NCBI GenBank assembly: GCA_034509925.1
Contig: CM067528.1
Span: forward strand, 7,339,001-7,403,000
Source: Hirudinaria manillensis
Taxonomy: Eukaryota > Annelida > Clitellata > Hirudinida > Hirudinidae
Length of the DNA stretch: 64,000 bases
Direction: 5' to 3'
The translations under genes and the position numbers were made by a program. The notes under the pieces are model-generated. The model was not told where the DNA came from. It saw nothing but the letters and a program-made list of their open reading frames with translations, and ran no database searches. Within the stretch, counting starts at the first letter, position 1, and the number at the start of each line of letters is the position of its first letter. Positions 25,988 through 38,375 of the stretch are shown here, in pieces.

Positions 25988-27814
25988 GTATGTAAGAGTT
26001 TCGATATGTTTACTTTTTTATTCTATAATTACCTGTATAAAAATTGAATTGCCCATCAATATGAAATGGATCTGAATGTGATAAACTTTAGCTTATTTCT
26101 GAATTAGTTTATTTAAATGTTAAATTTTTTAATCAGGAAAGTTATTTGTTCTTTAGACAATTTTATGCTGTTGCATTAATTGTGTCATTCATTACAAATT
26201 GTATCTGTTATGGAAATATGTATTTCATTTTAAGAAACCATTCAGGGATACTATTTGGTAACCATTTACATAACAGAGTAATCTGGATTGCTAATTCTGG
26301 TGCCACAACTATCATTATCACATTGATGCAGAGATACAATATATGGCATGCATGTTATTCTGCTATTTTAATTTACTTTTTATTATGTTTTATTGCATGC
26401 CTGAAATTATTTAAATATTTTTATTAAAGCTTCTCCAAAATCATGCAAGACTCAAACAGTGTCAACCATAACATCAAAGAAATGAAGATGAGCTATCACA
26501 TCTTCTTCTCCATAACAACTTAACATAACCTCACAAGAAATTATCATCACATTACATCATTCCTTAGGAATCTTAAGAATTTAGAAAAAGTTTCATGAAT
26601 TTTTTTTATGACAATGTTCGAAACCCTCTAGTCCACTTTTTGATTCATTTAAAATCTTATAGTTTCATTAATTATATTCATTAAATAATTATCAATTTTC
26701 TTAAAGGATTTTCTTTTAGTTCTCATATGTCTTCCAGAATTATCATTTAGCTAATCTTCAACAATTGTTTTCATAATTTTTAGGCAAAGTGAAGTTCAAA
26801 CAGCTGTCAGTATCGTATCATTTTTATTTAATCTAATGACGTTAAAACCAAAGTTTACTTTTAATTTATTTTTCATATATCCATTCTATTTTGCTCATTC
26901 TTCTTGTAATTTTACTTGTACCATTCCTTGTTAAATTGAAACATTTATATAATTTAAAATTTTTCTTAATATTTTGTAACTTCAAAGATTATGCAGGACA
27001 AATGTCAATTGTGCCCTTTAGGTTCCAACAGTATTTGTTTGTTGTGGTCTGTATGTTTCCAAGTCATTTAACTTTAGTCATTGTTCTCATATTGAATCCA
27101 CTCCATCATTCCATGTGACATTTTTGAGAGTTTTTAAATGATTTTAATAAAGTTGCATTATTAGCTATTTGAAAGTATTTTTTATGGTGTTATATTTCCT
27201 AGGCCATAGAATGCTTCCACCTATCCCTGGAAAATAGCGACAGTAATAACAAATAAAGACGGATGGTTAATGTGTTGCACTGGCAGTTTCTTAATTTTCT
27301 GTTTCATACCTGAATGATAAAGATGGTCCCTGCAGTAGGAAAGAACTTATTTAAGTGGAACTAATAACAGCTGAAGCATAGAAATATTGTCCAAGGCAGT
27401 TCTTAATCCCTGGGAAGATTACTTCTCAAACTGAATAAAGTTATGCTGCAAGATCTTGAGGCTTATAAAACATGATGAAAACTTTCTTATGTTTGATAAG
27501 AATAAAAAATCTGCATATTGAAATTATTCCAAAGTCCTGCCAGGCCAAATTTTTTCTGCAAGATTTAATATTGCAACCAAACTATTAATATCATATAATA
27601 GCATATTGGCAGGGAATTTGGGATGAGGTTGTTGGCTACCCTGAGCACACCCTGTAGTAATGAGATGCGATATCAGAGGCATTGCCTGAAAACTAAAATA
27701 TTGTTCCTCCATTACTACGAAGGAGTAGTAAATATCTCATTAATTGGTTGATGGTAATAGATTGACCCCAAGAATTTATCCTGACAAATGGGCATTAAGT
27801 TTTTATTTGTGAAA
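25988..27814. other. CUT-gene downstream region / ITGB1BP1-like 3' flank
   Basis: AT-rich sequence after the second CUT exon, probably intron and/or 3' UTR. A possible third exon starts at 26784 after a good acceptor (TTTTTAG). I looked in all plus-strand frames for homeodomain helix-3 residues (the WFxN type or the FFMNARRR of ONECUT) and saw none. Nothing else was recognised. Confidence 0.45.
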
Positions 27815-28352
27815 TTAACTGCAGTCATTTGATTCTCTGATGTTCAAAAACATGTCAAATAAAGATTTGAAAGTTTCACAAACTCTCACAGCAACTTCTT
27901 CATCCTGGCATTGAAATACTAAGCAGTCAAAAGAATTTTCCCCTTGCCGACCTATCTTGAAAACTAGGTTGTTTCGCTCATTGGCCTCGTTGTAAAACAC
28001 GATCTAATTTCAAAATATAAAATGATTAAAGAAGATTCGAAGCTAATGGTTTTGCTTGAAAGGCTTGATCAAGCTAAAGTTGCACCTGAGCAATGGAATG
28101 CAGTGGATACCTGAGTGTGACATTACCAGTAGAAACTTCCGTGATTTTAAAGCCATGAGTTGAAACGCTGAAATTTATTAAATCTGATTGTTTAGGGAAG
28201 ATCGGCAGGCGGTTATCTAGCTGGGCTTCTTCAATGTGGTCAATCAGTTGGACATCTTTGTCTCGTTCTCCATTTTGAAGATTTATTCCTGAAAGTTTAC
28301 CCAGATAAAACATAGGCAGGGTACTAGATTCAATTTCGTCAGTGTTCGCCAT
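27815..28352 (-). CDS. ITGB1BP1: ICAP-1/ITGB1BP1-like PTB-domain protein
   Basis: Small cytosolic phosphotyrosine-binding-fold adaptor resembling integrin beta-1 binding protein 1, which binds integrin beta tails and KRIT1. Exons 28352-28086 and 28003-27815 give 151 aa. Matching segments: VQLIDHIEEAQLDNRLPIFP against the vertebrate LINYIDVAQQDGKLPFVP, then FSVSTHGFKI, and the C-terminal CLVFQCQDEEVAVRVCETF, where the vertebrate protein has LWVYQCNSLEQAQAICKVL. Vertebrate ICAP-1 is 200 aa with an N-terminal Ser/Thr-rich tail. Here the chosen ATG (MANTDE) starts almost directly at the PTB fold. The frame stays open upstream to about 28394 without another ATG, so an upstream exon carrying the N-tail cannot be excluded. 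Confidence 0.74.
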
Positions 28353-30251
28353 ATATTGCCAAAAATTTGTCAATTTAACGTTAAAAATATACACGAGTTG
28401 CTAAAACTCTTTTAAATAATCATAATCCAACCACAACATGGATGACACTGATTAAAAATGATATCGCGAACAGCTTTGTCAAAAATGCCTTTTTCAGATA
28501 TTATGGCTATGTCGTGTGATGTATAGACTGTTCACTATTTTTATATATTATTTTATAGAAAATTTGGCAAATCCTAATCAATGAATACAATTTTTAACAT
28601 TTATCAAAATATAGTACCATTCATGCCGTATCAGCAAAAAAGGGACGTAACATCGACTTTGTCACCCGTGTACATTAAAGTATAATTGCCATGCTGAAAA
28701 ATTGCTGAAAAAGCTTGGATTGCTTTTTAGGATGTCATCAAATTTTTAAACCAAAATATTAAAATGGGCTTAAGCGTGTCTGAGCGCTTAAAAATTCATT
28801 TTTTCAGCGAAAAGGCATAAACTACCTGACCTCGCCAGAGGAAATCCAGGTGAGGTGAATAAACAATATCATGAGCGCCTTCCTTCCAGCGAGATGGTAT
28901 GGCGATGGCTGCTGTGAGCCTAAAAGTATCAACGACTATTTGTTGGATTATGTATTGAACCATTTAATGAAAATTGGAATGCACGTTGTTTTAAGTAACT
29001 CAGTGCAAATGATGCTGTTGACTAATGATTGAACACTTCCACAAATCATTCTTGAAGATTTGCTTCCAGCATGGCCTCCGTCAAAAGCGCTTTGATTTTG
29101 AAAGCTTTTATGCCACTGATGCTGAAGACTGTGCACTTCTATCGAAAGATGCTAAAAGATGTAACAAGGCTGACCCTGGGCATCAATTATTCACTATGCC
29201 ACTGCCTTCAACAGGACCTTAAGTAAATGTTAAAAAGGAACCATGGATTGGGGAACATTTGAAAATAGTTGATAAAACTAGTGATTTTGCTTGACAGCCT
29301 GGGTTGTTTTGTTCTGCCTTTTTTAGTGGTATAGTAATATTTTGGTCACCTTCCACTTGCCATCAAAAATCAGCACTAATGCTGTTGTCTGACACAAGTG
29401 CCTTAGGTTGCCAAACTCTGCTCAGATAGGCCGAAGGTCAAAGAACAAGTACCTAAAACCAGTACAAACAGAGGAACCAAGTACCCCATCATTATAAATA
29501 TTCCCAATAAAACATATAAGAATCCATAACAGGAATTACTTGCTGAATATGCATCAGTTAGCCAATTAGGATGAATGGAAACCCCTTACAGCCAACTATT
29601 GAACTGAACAATGATTTCAAATATGCCTGTTTGGCTTGTTTCTTTTCAACTCAATAAAGAGAATTTCCATTTGTGCCTGGAATACGATACATACATCGTG
29701 CACTGGCAAAGTGAAGCCATACCTTGTCCAGACCAGAATTTCCAATCATAACCACTTCAAAATGTAAGTTCCCACAACTTTGATCTGCCAATGAGTGCTT
29801 CTTTGGTCAGGTCATGACACATTTTAATGTGTAATTCCCACATTCCTCACACAATTAGATAAAGTGCTCTTGAGAACTCATGCAGTTATGCAATCACTTA
29901 TGATCATGGTTCAGCCTATTTTTTAAGAACTTTTGAACACATCTTTTAAGTATCAACTGGTTAATTGCTATAAAACCCAATACGTGCAACCTTTGAAGTA
30001 TATAAAAAATATGTAAGTTTCCGGTCCGAAAATGAGTTCATATAAATCAAAGAAATGATCTTTCGCAAAAGAAATGTGGTGAGCACAAATTATTTTCAGC
30101 TGTCCATCACAAAATAATAAAATATTGAACCACCTGTCCAAAACTTATGAAATAATTAAATATAATAATGTTATTAAGCACACTTTTCCTAAAACCATTG
30201 AACGTTTGACAAACACAAAGTGAAAACAATCATCATCATCATCAAGGCTGA
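28353..30251. other. Intergenic between ITGB1BP1-like and RRM2
   Basis: About 1.9 kb. Short plus-strand open frames (for example 29025-29222) show no recognisable domain. A moderately GC-rich stretch at 28800-29220 could be decayed coding or transposon sequence, but I could not name it. An (ATC)n run sits at 30227-30244, just beyond the RRM2 stop codon. Confidence 0.35.
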
Positions 30252-33249
30252 TCAGAAATCCGCATTCAAATCAAATTCGTAATTGTTCACGGAAGACTTG
30301 ACACCCATTCTCTGGTACTCAGCCACTCTCTTCTCAAAGAAGTTTGTTTTTCCTTCCAACGATATATTGTCCATGAAATCAAACGGATTCTCGGACTTCC
30401 AAATCTGAAAATAGAATTTTAGATTGTCAACTCAAAATCCACAAGAGAACTTCTGTCATACAGATTTCATAATACATGAGACCACTTTTCACCACACAAA
30501 TACTTTTAATCAACTTCTGACCCTAGTTTTTGAACTCAAGACAAAGTAACAATGGTACAAGCTATAACATACAGACATGTCATTCAATCAGGACAAACAA
30601 TAGCACAGCTTCAGCAATAATAATTGTCTACCAACTCCTTCAGCCTGCATTGTAAAGAGACAACAAAAGCAAACAACAGATGCTTGCAACAATGAATGTA
30701 ATTTTGTACAGTCAATTACTGAGGGCATCCACTATTCTTTAAATAATGCAGAATTTAACTTAAGTACATTATAATAGTCAGTGCCAGCTTTGCTATTATA
30801 AGTGAAGCTATTTAATAAGCATCAAAAAAGCAAGTTGGAAGAATTAAGATTTAAAATGAGACACAAGAATTTAGTTGATGGAACATAGCTTCAACAAAGG
30901 AATTAAAAAGTTAGCATAATGTAATTTAATAAATTGAAATCACAATAAATAAAATGATAGATAATATAAAAAAAATATAAGCTATTACTAGAGAAGAATT
31001 GTTATTAAAATCAACAATGACTCCAATAAAATGCACTTATTTGCTACATACCAACAATCACCAATGACACGACAACAGAAGCAACAAACCTTCTCGCATC
31101 CGAGTTCCAACAAGAGCCTATCAGCAACGAACTCGATGTACTGACACATGAGCCTGCAATTCATTCCGATCAAGTCGACCGGAAGAGAATCCGTGAGGAA
31201 TTCCTTTTCAATTTCCACGGCCTCTCGGATCAAGTCGTGGATGACGGCTTGACTGGGCCGATGCTTGATGTAGCGGAAAAGAAGGCAGGCAAAGTCCGTG
31301 TGGAGACCCTACGATGGAATCACATCTCACAGATGCTAACAAGAACATCATTTGTCCTAAATTTCTATCATCACTAAAGCCAAGGTAAGTCCAAGAACAA
31401 GTAAATGAAATTATAATTGATTGTCATTGCACAACAAGGCATAATAAAGAGTAGCTTACCAGATGACAATAATAATTATCACAACTAATATTAATAAGAT
31501 ATATTAAATTCCTCTTGATTATTTAAGAAAGAAAATGCTAACGACTAGATACTAATAACAAAACCCACCTCGTCCCTACTGATGAGTTCGTTGCTGAACG
31601 TCAATCCCGGCATGAGGCCCCTCTTCTTCAGCCAGTAGATGGCAGCAAACGAGCCAGAAAAGAAGATTCCCTCAACTGCCGCAAAAGCAATCAGTCGAAG
31701 AGCAAAGGACGACTGCTCGTCTTGTATCCATTTTATGGCCCAGGAAGCCTTTTTGCCGACACAAGGCACGGTTTCAATTGCATTGAACAACCTCATTCTG
31801 TCGGAAGCAAGAAATCATTATTAGCATACTGTTATGGGTTTCATAATGTTTTATGACAATAATTAAACAACAATTTTGAGGACTAAATCCACCATCATCA
31901 TATCAGACTTTAATAAACGAATTTAAACCTAAGCGCATTGCTCATATGCATAAGTGAAGAATAGCAGCAGAAGCAAATTTTAATTTCAATGTTTTCGACT
32001 ACTTTCAACAATATTTTGCGACCAGAAAGCAAACAGACCACAAACTGAAATATGTTTCGGATGCAGACCCAACAATCAATAGTCATTAGTTTTGTTGAAT
32101 TAATCATAACTTTTAATGGGGAAGTTATCAATCAATCACAAGAAAATGTTCAAAATTCATTTGAAACAACCTTTCATTGGAATCCTGAACATAAGTGTCA
32201 ATGAGAAGACTGTACATTTCAGAGTGGATGTTCTCAATGGCAATCTGGAAGCCATAGAAAAACCTTGCCTCTGGAATCTGGACTTCTGCACTGAACCTAC
32301 TTACCTTTTTACGAATAAAAAATAAATACAATCTCAGGCTAGTCAAAGAGTCATGAGGCCTGCAACATAAATTCTTCTCATCCTATCTAATTATTAATTA
32401 AAAGTACTTAACCTCAAAGAATGAGTCGCAGGAACATCAACGAATTAAGCATTTTGTAATCCAAAATATTTTAACTGCTTTAAATATTTAAATGCTTAAC
32501 TAACCAGGTTTTCATTGACAATTCCATCACTAGCAGCGAAGAATGCAAGAACGTGCAAGATGAATTCTCTCTCCTCTGGCTTAAGTTTCTCCCAATCTGC
32601 CATATCCTTAGAAAGATCAACCTCCTCAACAGTCCAAAATGAGGCCTCAGCATTCTTATAAAAGTTCCAGATATCTCTATGCTGGATTGGGAAGATGACA
32701 AATCGGTTTGGATTTGGTTGGAGAAGTGGTTCATCCTCATAATCAGGTTTTGCAGTTTTCTGATTTCAAAGCAGATCATGTTAGATTAAGTGGCACACTT
32801 TGTTGAAATAAGACATAATAAATTCAGACAAAAATTAAGATATTTTAAACAAAATAAAACGGATGATATCCAAAAGAATGTGGAACATGTCTAACTTGAC
32901 CTACCTCTGGTGTAACCAAGGCCCTCTTGATAGCTTTTTTCTCAGGTGTTTTAAAATTGTAATGGTCTTTTAACACCTTGTTCGGCGACGAGAAGCCCTA
33001 TAAAAAGCGTAGTTGCATCATCGGTTATCTCATTAAAGAAACCGAATGTTAATTATTGCGAACAAGTTCTAACCACTTTTCCACCCTCGATCATTGATTT
33101 CTTTTCTGGAGGCTGTAAAAAACGAAAGTTTGATATAAGATCATATACCAAACAAGATAGCAAGATCAATAATATACCGAATTCTCGTCATTTAAATTCG
33201 TCTGACTCAAAGTGTTGGCGACAACTTTACTCGGGGTTTCACAATCCAT
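30252..33249 (-). CDS. RRM2: Ribonucleoside-diphosphate reductase small subunit (R2)
   Basis: Class Ia R2 subunit; its di-iron tyrosyl radical starts reduction of ribonucleotides to deoxyribonucleotides in the R1/R2 complex. Eight exons close to 397 aa: 33249-33178, 33112-33074, 32997-32905, 32759-32505, 32304-32171, 31797-31569, 31308-31090, 30404-30252. Iron ligands are visible at D146 ([11 protein letters not shown]), E177 and H180 (IENIHSEMY), E240 ([11 protein letters not shown]), and E274 and H277 (SRDEGLHTDFA); the radical tyrosine is Y184. The C-terminus [11 protein letters not shown] is the usual R1-binding tail. The N-terminal ~70 residues are variable and Lys/Pro-rich, and I see no KEN box of the sort that drives mitotic destruction of vertebrate R2. 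Length fits the family (389 aa in human). An E2F-type site lies upstream. Confidence 0.97.
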
Positions 33250-33321
33250 ATTTCTGTCGTTCCGGAGTCGAAGTTAAGGGAGCATGCGCGTTCACGACCT
33301 ACCGATTGGAAGTGACTTACT

Positions 33322-33350
33322 TAGCGCCAAAATGAATCCCTCTTATATAA
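33322..33350 (-). promoter_or_regulatory. RRM2 promoter: E2F-type site and TATA-like box
   Basis: On the minus strand, TTATATAAG (33342-33350) precedes TTTTGGCGCTA (33322-33333), both 70-100 bases upstream of the RRM2 ATG. TTTTGGCGC fits the E2F consensus TTTSGCGC. RRM2 is a classic S-phase E2F target in animals, so the position makes sense. Further upstream CAAATTGGCGG (about 33362-33373) includes an inverted CCAAT core. Recognised by eye only. Confidence 0.6.
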
Positions 33351-35739
33351 CCTCGCTAACCGCCAATTTGAAGCTAACCAAGCAGCTAGCAAGCCAAGCA
33401 AACACTCTAATTAAAATTCAAAATTATGTTTAACAAAGCCTTTTGTATCTCAGAAATTGTCGGAATTTTCCTATTTCGATAAAAGCCATTTTTTCGAAAC
33501 TTTTATTTTCATAAACACTGACTTAAAGAGAATTTCTCAGTTATGTTTATCATGGTCTAAAGTACGAAAAACAGATCTAGTTCCTCGGAAAACACGAGAT
33601 TCTCTTAGCTTGCCGCAAATTTTAATTTAAACCTTGAATACCCATAGCGGCAGGTTGAGCTAACATGCCCTTGGAAAAGTTACATAATTTCTCCTAAAAC
33701 GATATCGTTTTTTTTTAGGAGCATAAAACAAGTTAAGAAGTGTTCCACTTACTGACATTACCTCGCATACTTTATAGATTAAAATAAATTTTATATTCCC
33801 AAATCAATTTTGCTCTTCGCAATCTTTCAAATAAAATGATTCAAAATCCTTTTGCCTTATGATAGAAAATAACGGGTGGGCAAATTGCGGCCCTCGGAAT
33901 ACTTTTTTGCAGTCCGACTAATCCACTGGCAAACAAATTTTAATACGCACATTTAATAAATACATTTAGAGAAGTACTGCAGGAGTAGATTATTTGACAT
34001 CCTTTATCACATGAATATGTATGTTGGTTAAGTCTGGAAAACTGAAAACCCAGCTGACACCCCTCCGCGGTCTGCCCAGGACCCGTGCGGGCCGCCCGCC
34101 TATTAGTCTCGTTGCCCAGCCTAATCACAGCCATTACACATGGGCTACCCAGCCATATTCCGGCACAATTAATCGCGGATCGACCGCATCCAACTCGCCG
34201 GAACTAATCACTAATGAACTAGACCATACATATAAAAGCTTTATTTTAAAGAAATCATTCAATCATCGTCAGTTATTCTTCTCTTTCGACTTCCAGCTCC
34301 TCTGTCTCTGGAATTTCCAAACCAATTGCTCTCAAAATCATGGATGGTTAGGATTCGACGTGGATTCTTTTTCACCACACCTGATTAATACATTTACATT
34401 TACATTTAAAAGTAGTATATGGCTGAAAGCTATAAAATGTATAACATTAATACCACTCAACTAACCAAACACAACATTCATCATCTCAGATTGTCCTTTT
34501 TACCATACTGCCCTGTGAGATTTAAATGCTATGGCCATACCTTCAGTCATATGCCTTCATTAATCATAGTTTTGAGATTTTAAATAATTTCCTTAGCAGC
34601 CTTCTCCATATTTGTTTTATCAATATATCATTGGGCTAATGATATGCAAATGATCTAATGGGGATCACTGTGATTGGTGAAGTTTTTATTCTTACTGTTG
34701 GCCAGATTTCCTGTAGAAATGATTTTGATGAAGGCAGAACTGGCTTATTCACTTGTCTTTTTTGGCTATCCTTTGCTTCTCTGCGCAAATTATTTATTCC
34801 AAATTAAATCAGTTGAAAATAACAATTAAAAATTACTTATTGAATTTAAAGTAAAGCTTCCAATCATTTTTCCAAAGCCTGCAAGTAAGTGGGAGAAGCA
34901 TAATACAAATAAAATCTCGAGGCATGTCGACAGCCAAAAGAGCAACACAATGTTAAATCTGGCACACTTTATTAGTTCTAAAAATCTTAAGGATCAAGAG
35001 AGCAGAATGCACACCTCATTTTGATCTGAGATATTTCAATGTAAATATTAAACACAGCACCATTTTGTGCCATCGAAATCTTTTGATCCTTGGATTAGAG
35101 GACTTCCAAATTCTCTTTTCTGGGCAATGGCTGTCTACAACAGCAGCAGATTACATTGCCAACGTCACTAGCAATCTAATGCAATAGTGGTACGTGGATA
35201 GTACGGTCTTCACTTGCAACTTCAAGGAGGAGAAACTGCAACATATATCCCCCAATTTTTTTTATCCCTTATTTACCAAATGATATACATTCTTCCCTTT
35301 AATCCTTTAATTCAGAAAAACCACTTCTCTGTATTCATTGTTGACATGGTTGAGGGAAGGGTAAATTTGTATGATCTCATGGACAAGCCTTCGGACCAGA
35401 AATGAGAAAATAAATTGTCGTTCCGCTTTCGCAGAAGAAAATATTCGTTTTAATCTCGAGACCGTTTTTACGACCTCCTCTCATTAGAGAAAATTCCCGG
35501 AGAATTATATCTCAGGGCGATAATAGTTAAGTAGAATTTTTCGACTAAAGTTGTACAAGTTAAATTTGTACAGGATGAGTAAATTTGTACAGAATTGTAC
35601 AAGTGACCCGTTAATGAGTAATAAGCAGCTTATTTTAAGCAAGTTTAAATTAATTTATAATTTAATTGAAATTGTTAAAATATTATGAGTCGGTTTAAAT
35701 TCATTTCTGGTAATAATTTTAATGCAGAGCCGGAAATAC

Positions 35740-36160
35740 CGTCGCAATATACGAAATTTTAAGATCGATAAATCGAATTGACGAGGATCGATTAATTTTT
35801 GCGACCTCTAGCGGATAATTTATATAAGCTTAAATTATTATACAATTTAAGCGGAGTTATATAAATTATTTCAAATGAATTCTATTTCAAAAAGAATTCT
35901 GGAGGTGCATTAACGGACTGTGAAATTTGAAATCGATTAGTCGTGGAGATGATAATCGATTCATTTCAGCGGCCTCTAGCGGTTATTTTATTCTTAAGCA
36001 AAACCTATTATAATTCCACAGTAAGAATAAAAGCTAAGAAGCAAGATATATTATTTGTTGAGAGCCGATTAATCTAGAATTACAGCGTCTCAGATGCTAA
36101 TCTTGCAATCGGTAGGTTTTTGCGACATCTAGCGAGGATTCGCAGCATAGTACAAGGTTT
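35740..36160. repeat. Diverged repeat with CGACCTCTAGCGG core, three copies
   Basis: GCGACCTCTAGCGG (about 35798), GCGGCCTCTAGCGG (about 35969) and GCGACATCTAGCG (about 36119) recur at intervals of roughly 150-170 bases. The first two are preceded by similar ATCGATT-containing stretches and followed by AT-rich sequence. A further weak match (ACGACCTCCTCTC) lies near 35469. Direct orientation; diverged tandem copies of an unidentified element. Confidence 0.5.
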
Positions 36161-38189
36161 CTAAGCTGAGCTACTTTTGCATTCAGATGTTAATGCAATT
36201 GGAAAAGCTATTCAATTCCAATAATAAGAAAAAATGCTAGAATGCAAGATATAAACATTTGCAGAGAGCCATGTGCTATGCCGAATTAAATTCATTACGA
36301 TTTACAGTAACTCCAACGCTAATCTTGCAACAGAAACAAGACGAACGCAAATAATCGTTTTAATTTATTAATCACTAGGCCTTCGGTTGGTTTTGCAACC
36401 CTCGAAAGTGAAAAATGTCTGCAAAATTCTTTAGATTTGTCGAACAACTTAGATGCGATGCTATCAACAAATTTGAGCTAAATGCCATAACCTTGGCAAA
36501 AAGGCAGGTTGACGGTCACAATTGCGAAATTTTTATACGCCATTACATGCAACATCTTGACAGGAGAGAACATCGAGGAGGGTTTTCAAGAAAATCTTAT
36601 GAGAGAAGAATTTCTTGAATTAATCCTCTCCTCTTCAGATAACAGATGTTTGCCTCTATTATGGTACGACCAATAAAGGAGCTGACTGGGTGCAGTGCTA
36701 CCATTGCACACGAATTAGCAGAACGGTCGGTGAATGGGCAACGCCGGAGTTCCCTTGCAACTTTTGTGTTAATTCCAAACGAAGAAAAAGAGTTTAAAAA
36801 CCACAGGGGGGAGGGGGGATCTTGGACATCGTCATTCGTTTCTGTTCGGTTCTTCCTTTACGGTCTGGGCGAGGATTTTCCGGCAACACAGCTGTTTGGT
36901 TCTTCTAATTTACTTAATCTTGTTTTTTTTTGTATGACATTTAAAACTCAAAAATACTTTTTATAAAATAACAATTATGATATTATTGATTTGATATTAA
37001 TAACAATTGAGTAATATTACTTCAATTGTAATCAAAACCTTCATCTTCTAAAACCCTCATCTCCCCAACCAAATCACTTAATTAACCATTAATAGAATTT
37101 GGCTATACGTTTTCTTAAAATGTTTGCATGGAGACGAGGCAAACCACTTTTGTTACACTAATTAGCATGCTAATCGTTAATCAGTTAAAAACTTTAACTA
37201 TAGTTACAATTATAGCGTGAAAGTACACCTTTCAAAATTAGTGTTTAGCAAAGTCCTTGTATTGATGAGACAAACTCTATGTAACTAGTGTACCTCAGCT
37301 TTCGAGCAGTCCTTACCTTAAACCAATTAATAATAAATTTCTTTTTTTTATTCCAACTTCAATGTAACATGTTTAAGTGAAGAGTTGACCTGAATAGTTT
37401 TATTAGTAAAATAATGAGTAAATTTAAAATCAAACGAAGCACAAACCACAAATGTTTCAGTCATAATTTATGATTCAAAGACTCTTCTCAACAAAAACAC
37501 CGCCTATATCTCCGTATTTACAGGCACACATATACATACATATATATTTATATTTACATATGCTCACACACATATGTATGCAGCTAAGGAGAAACACATA
37601 TTTGCATTAAGTTCTTTGTGATACAAGCCATATGAATCATAACATTAACTAACTGTTGTTGATATCAGTTGACACAATGACAACATGGTTTTACATTGAA
37701 ACATTATATTAGTAATTTACAATATTAAATTAAATAAAATATTGTTTGGAAAGTCTTATAGCTGATGAGATTATGGCAACTTGCACAACCCAGCCAAAAG
37801 CAAAACCAAAATGCATTGAGTATATTATATTGTATATTATAACATACCTACAGGGTTCAAGGGGAAAAACCTAAACACTAACAGTCACAACCCTGATGTT
37901 GTAATGATAATAATATCACCAGAAGATGTGCCATTATAGGTATTAATAATGTCATTGGCACTTTTTTAATAATGGCATTATTAATAGCCCTTGCATTAAC
38001 TGTTTCAACTGGAACATATGCAGTAAAGAACTTAATTTTAAGAAAAATTATTGTATGCTATGCCCTGTCAAATCAATTGATTAATAAATTATTACATTAA
38101 GTAATTTAGTTATCTAATCCAATGAGTGGAAAAGCTCATGTAGAATCACAAATAAATGCAAGTGATGGACAGAAGCTGGAATATTAACT

Positions 38190-38240
38190 AAATAATAATA
38201 ATAATAATAATAATAACGATGATGATAATATCAGGGATAA
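38190..38240. repeat. (AAT)n / (GAT)n microsatellite
   Basis: A run of AAT triplets followed by GATGATGATAATATC, just downstream of the 3' end of the minus-strand GALNT gene. Confidence 0.8.
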
Positions 38241-38375
38241 CTCAAAGTTATATCCCAGCAGGGGCAATGTATGCGACATGGATAATAATAAATTATTAAT
38301 TAATAATCAATCAAATGAAAATCTTGGAATGGAAGAAGAGAAAACAATCACATTGAGCAGAATATTTTTAAGAGT

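Larger units (their letters stand above)
33351..38375. other. Five-kilobase gene-poor interval upstream of RRM2
   Basis: No convincing exon was found. Contents noticed: a hAT-terminus-like patch at 33872-33920 (GGGTGGGCAAATTGCGGCCC); a GC-rich island at 34050-34200 with no recognisable product; diverged repeats around CGACCTCTAGCGG at 35740-36160; short open frames at 36415-36618 and 36646-36966 without similarity to anything I know; CA/TA low complexity at 37525-37580; and an (AAT)n run at 38190-38215. The region looks like old transposon debris. Confidence 0.4.

Noticed and set aside
26146-26427. 93-codon hydrophobic frame downstream of the CUT exon
   Set aside because: T-rich sequence gives Phe/Ile/Leu by chance; no helix pattern with charged loops and no splice link.
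34021-34464. 147-codon plus-strand open frame in a GC-rich island
   Set aside because: The GC island alone explains the open frame; translation has no domain, no repeat and no neighbouring exon. Possibly transposon-derived but unnamed.
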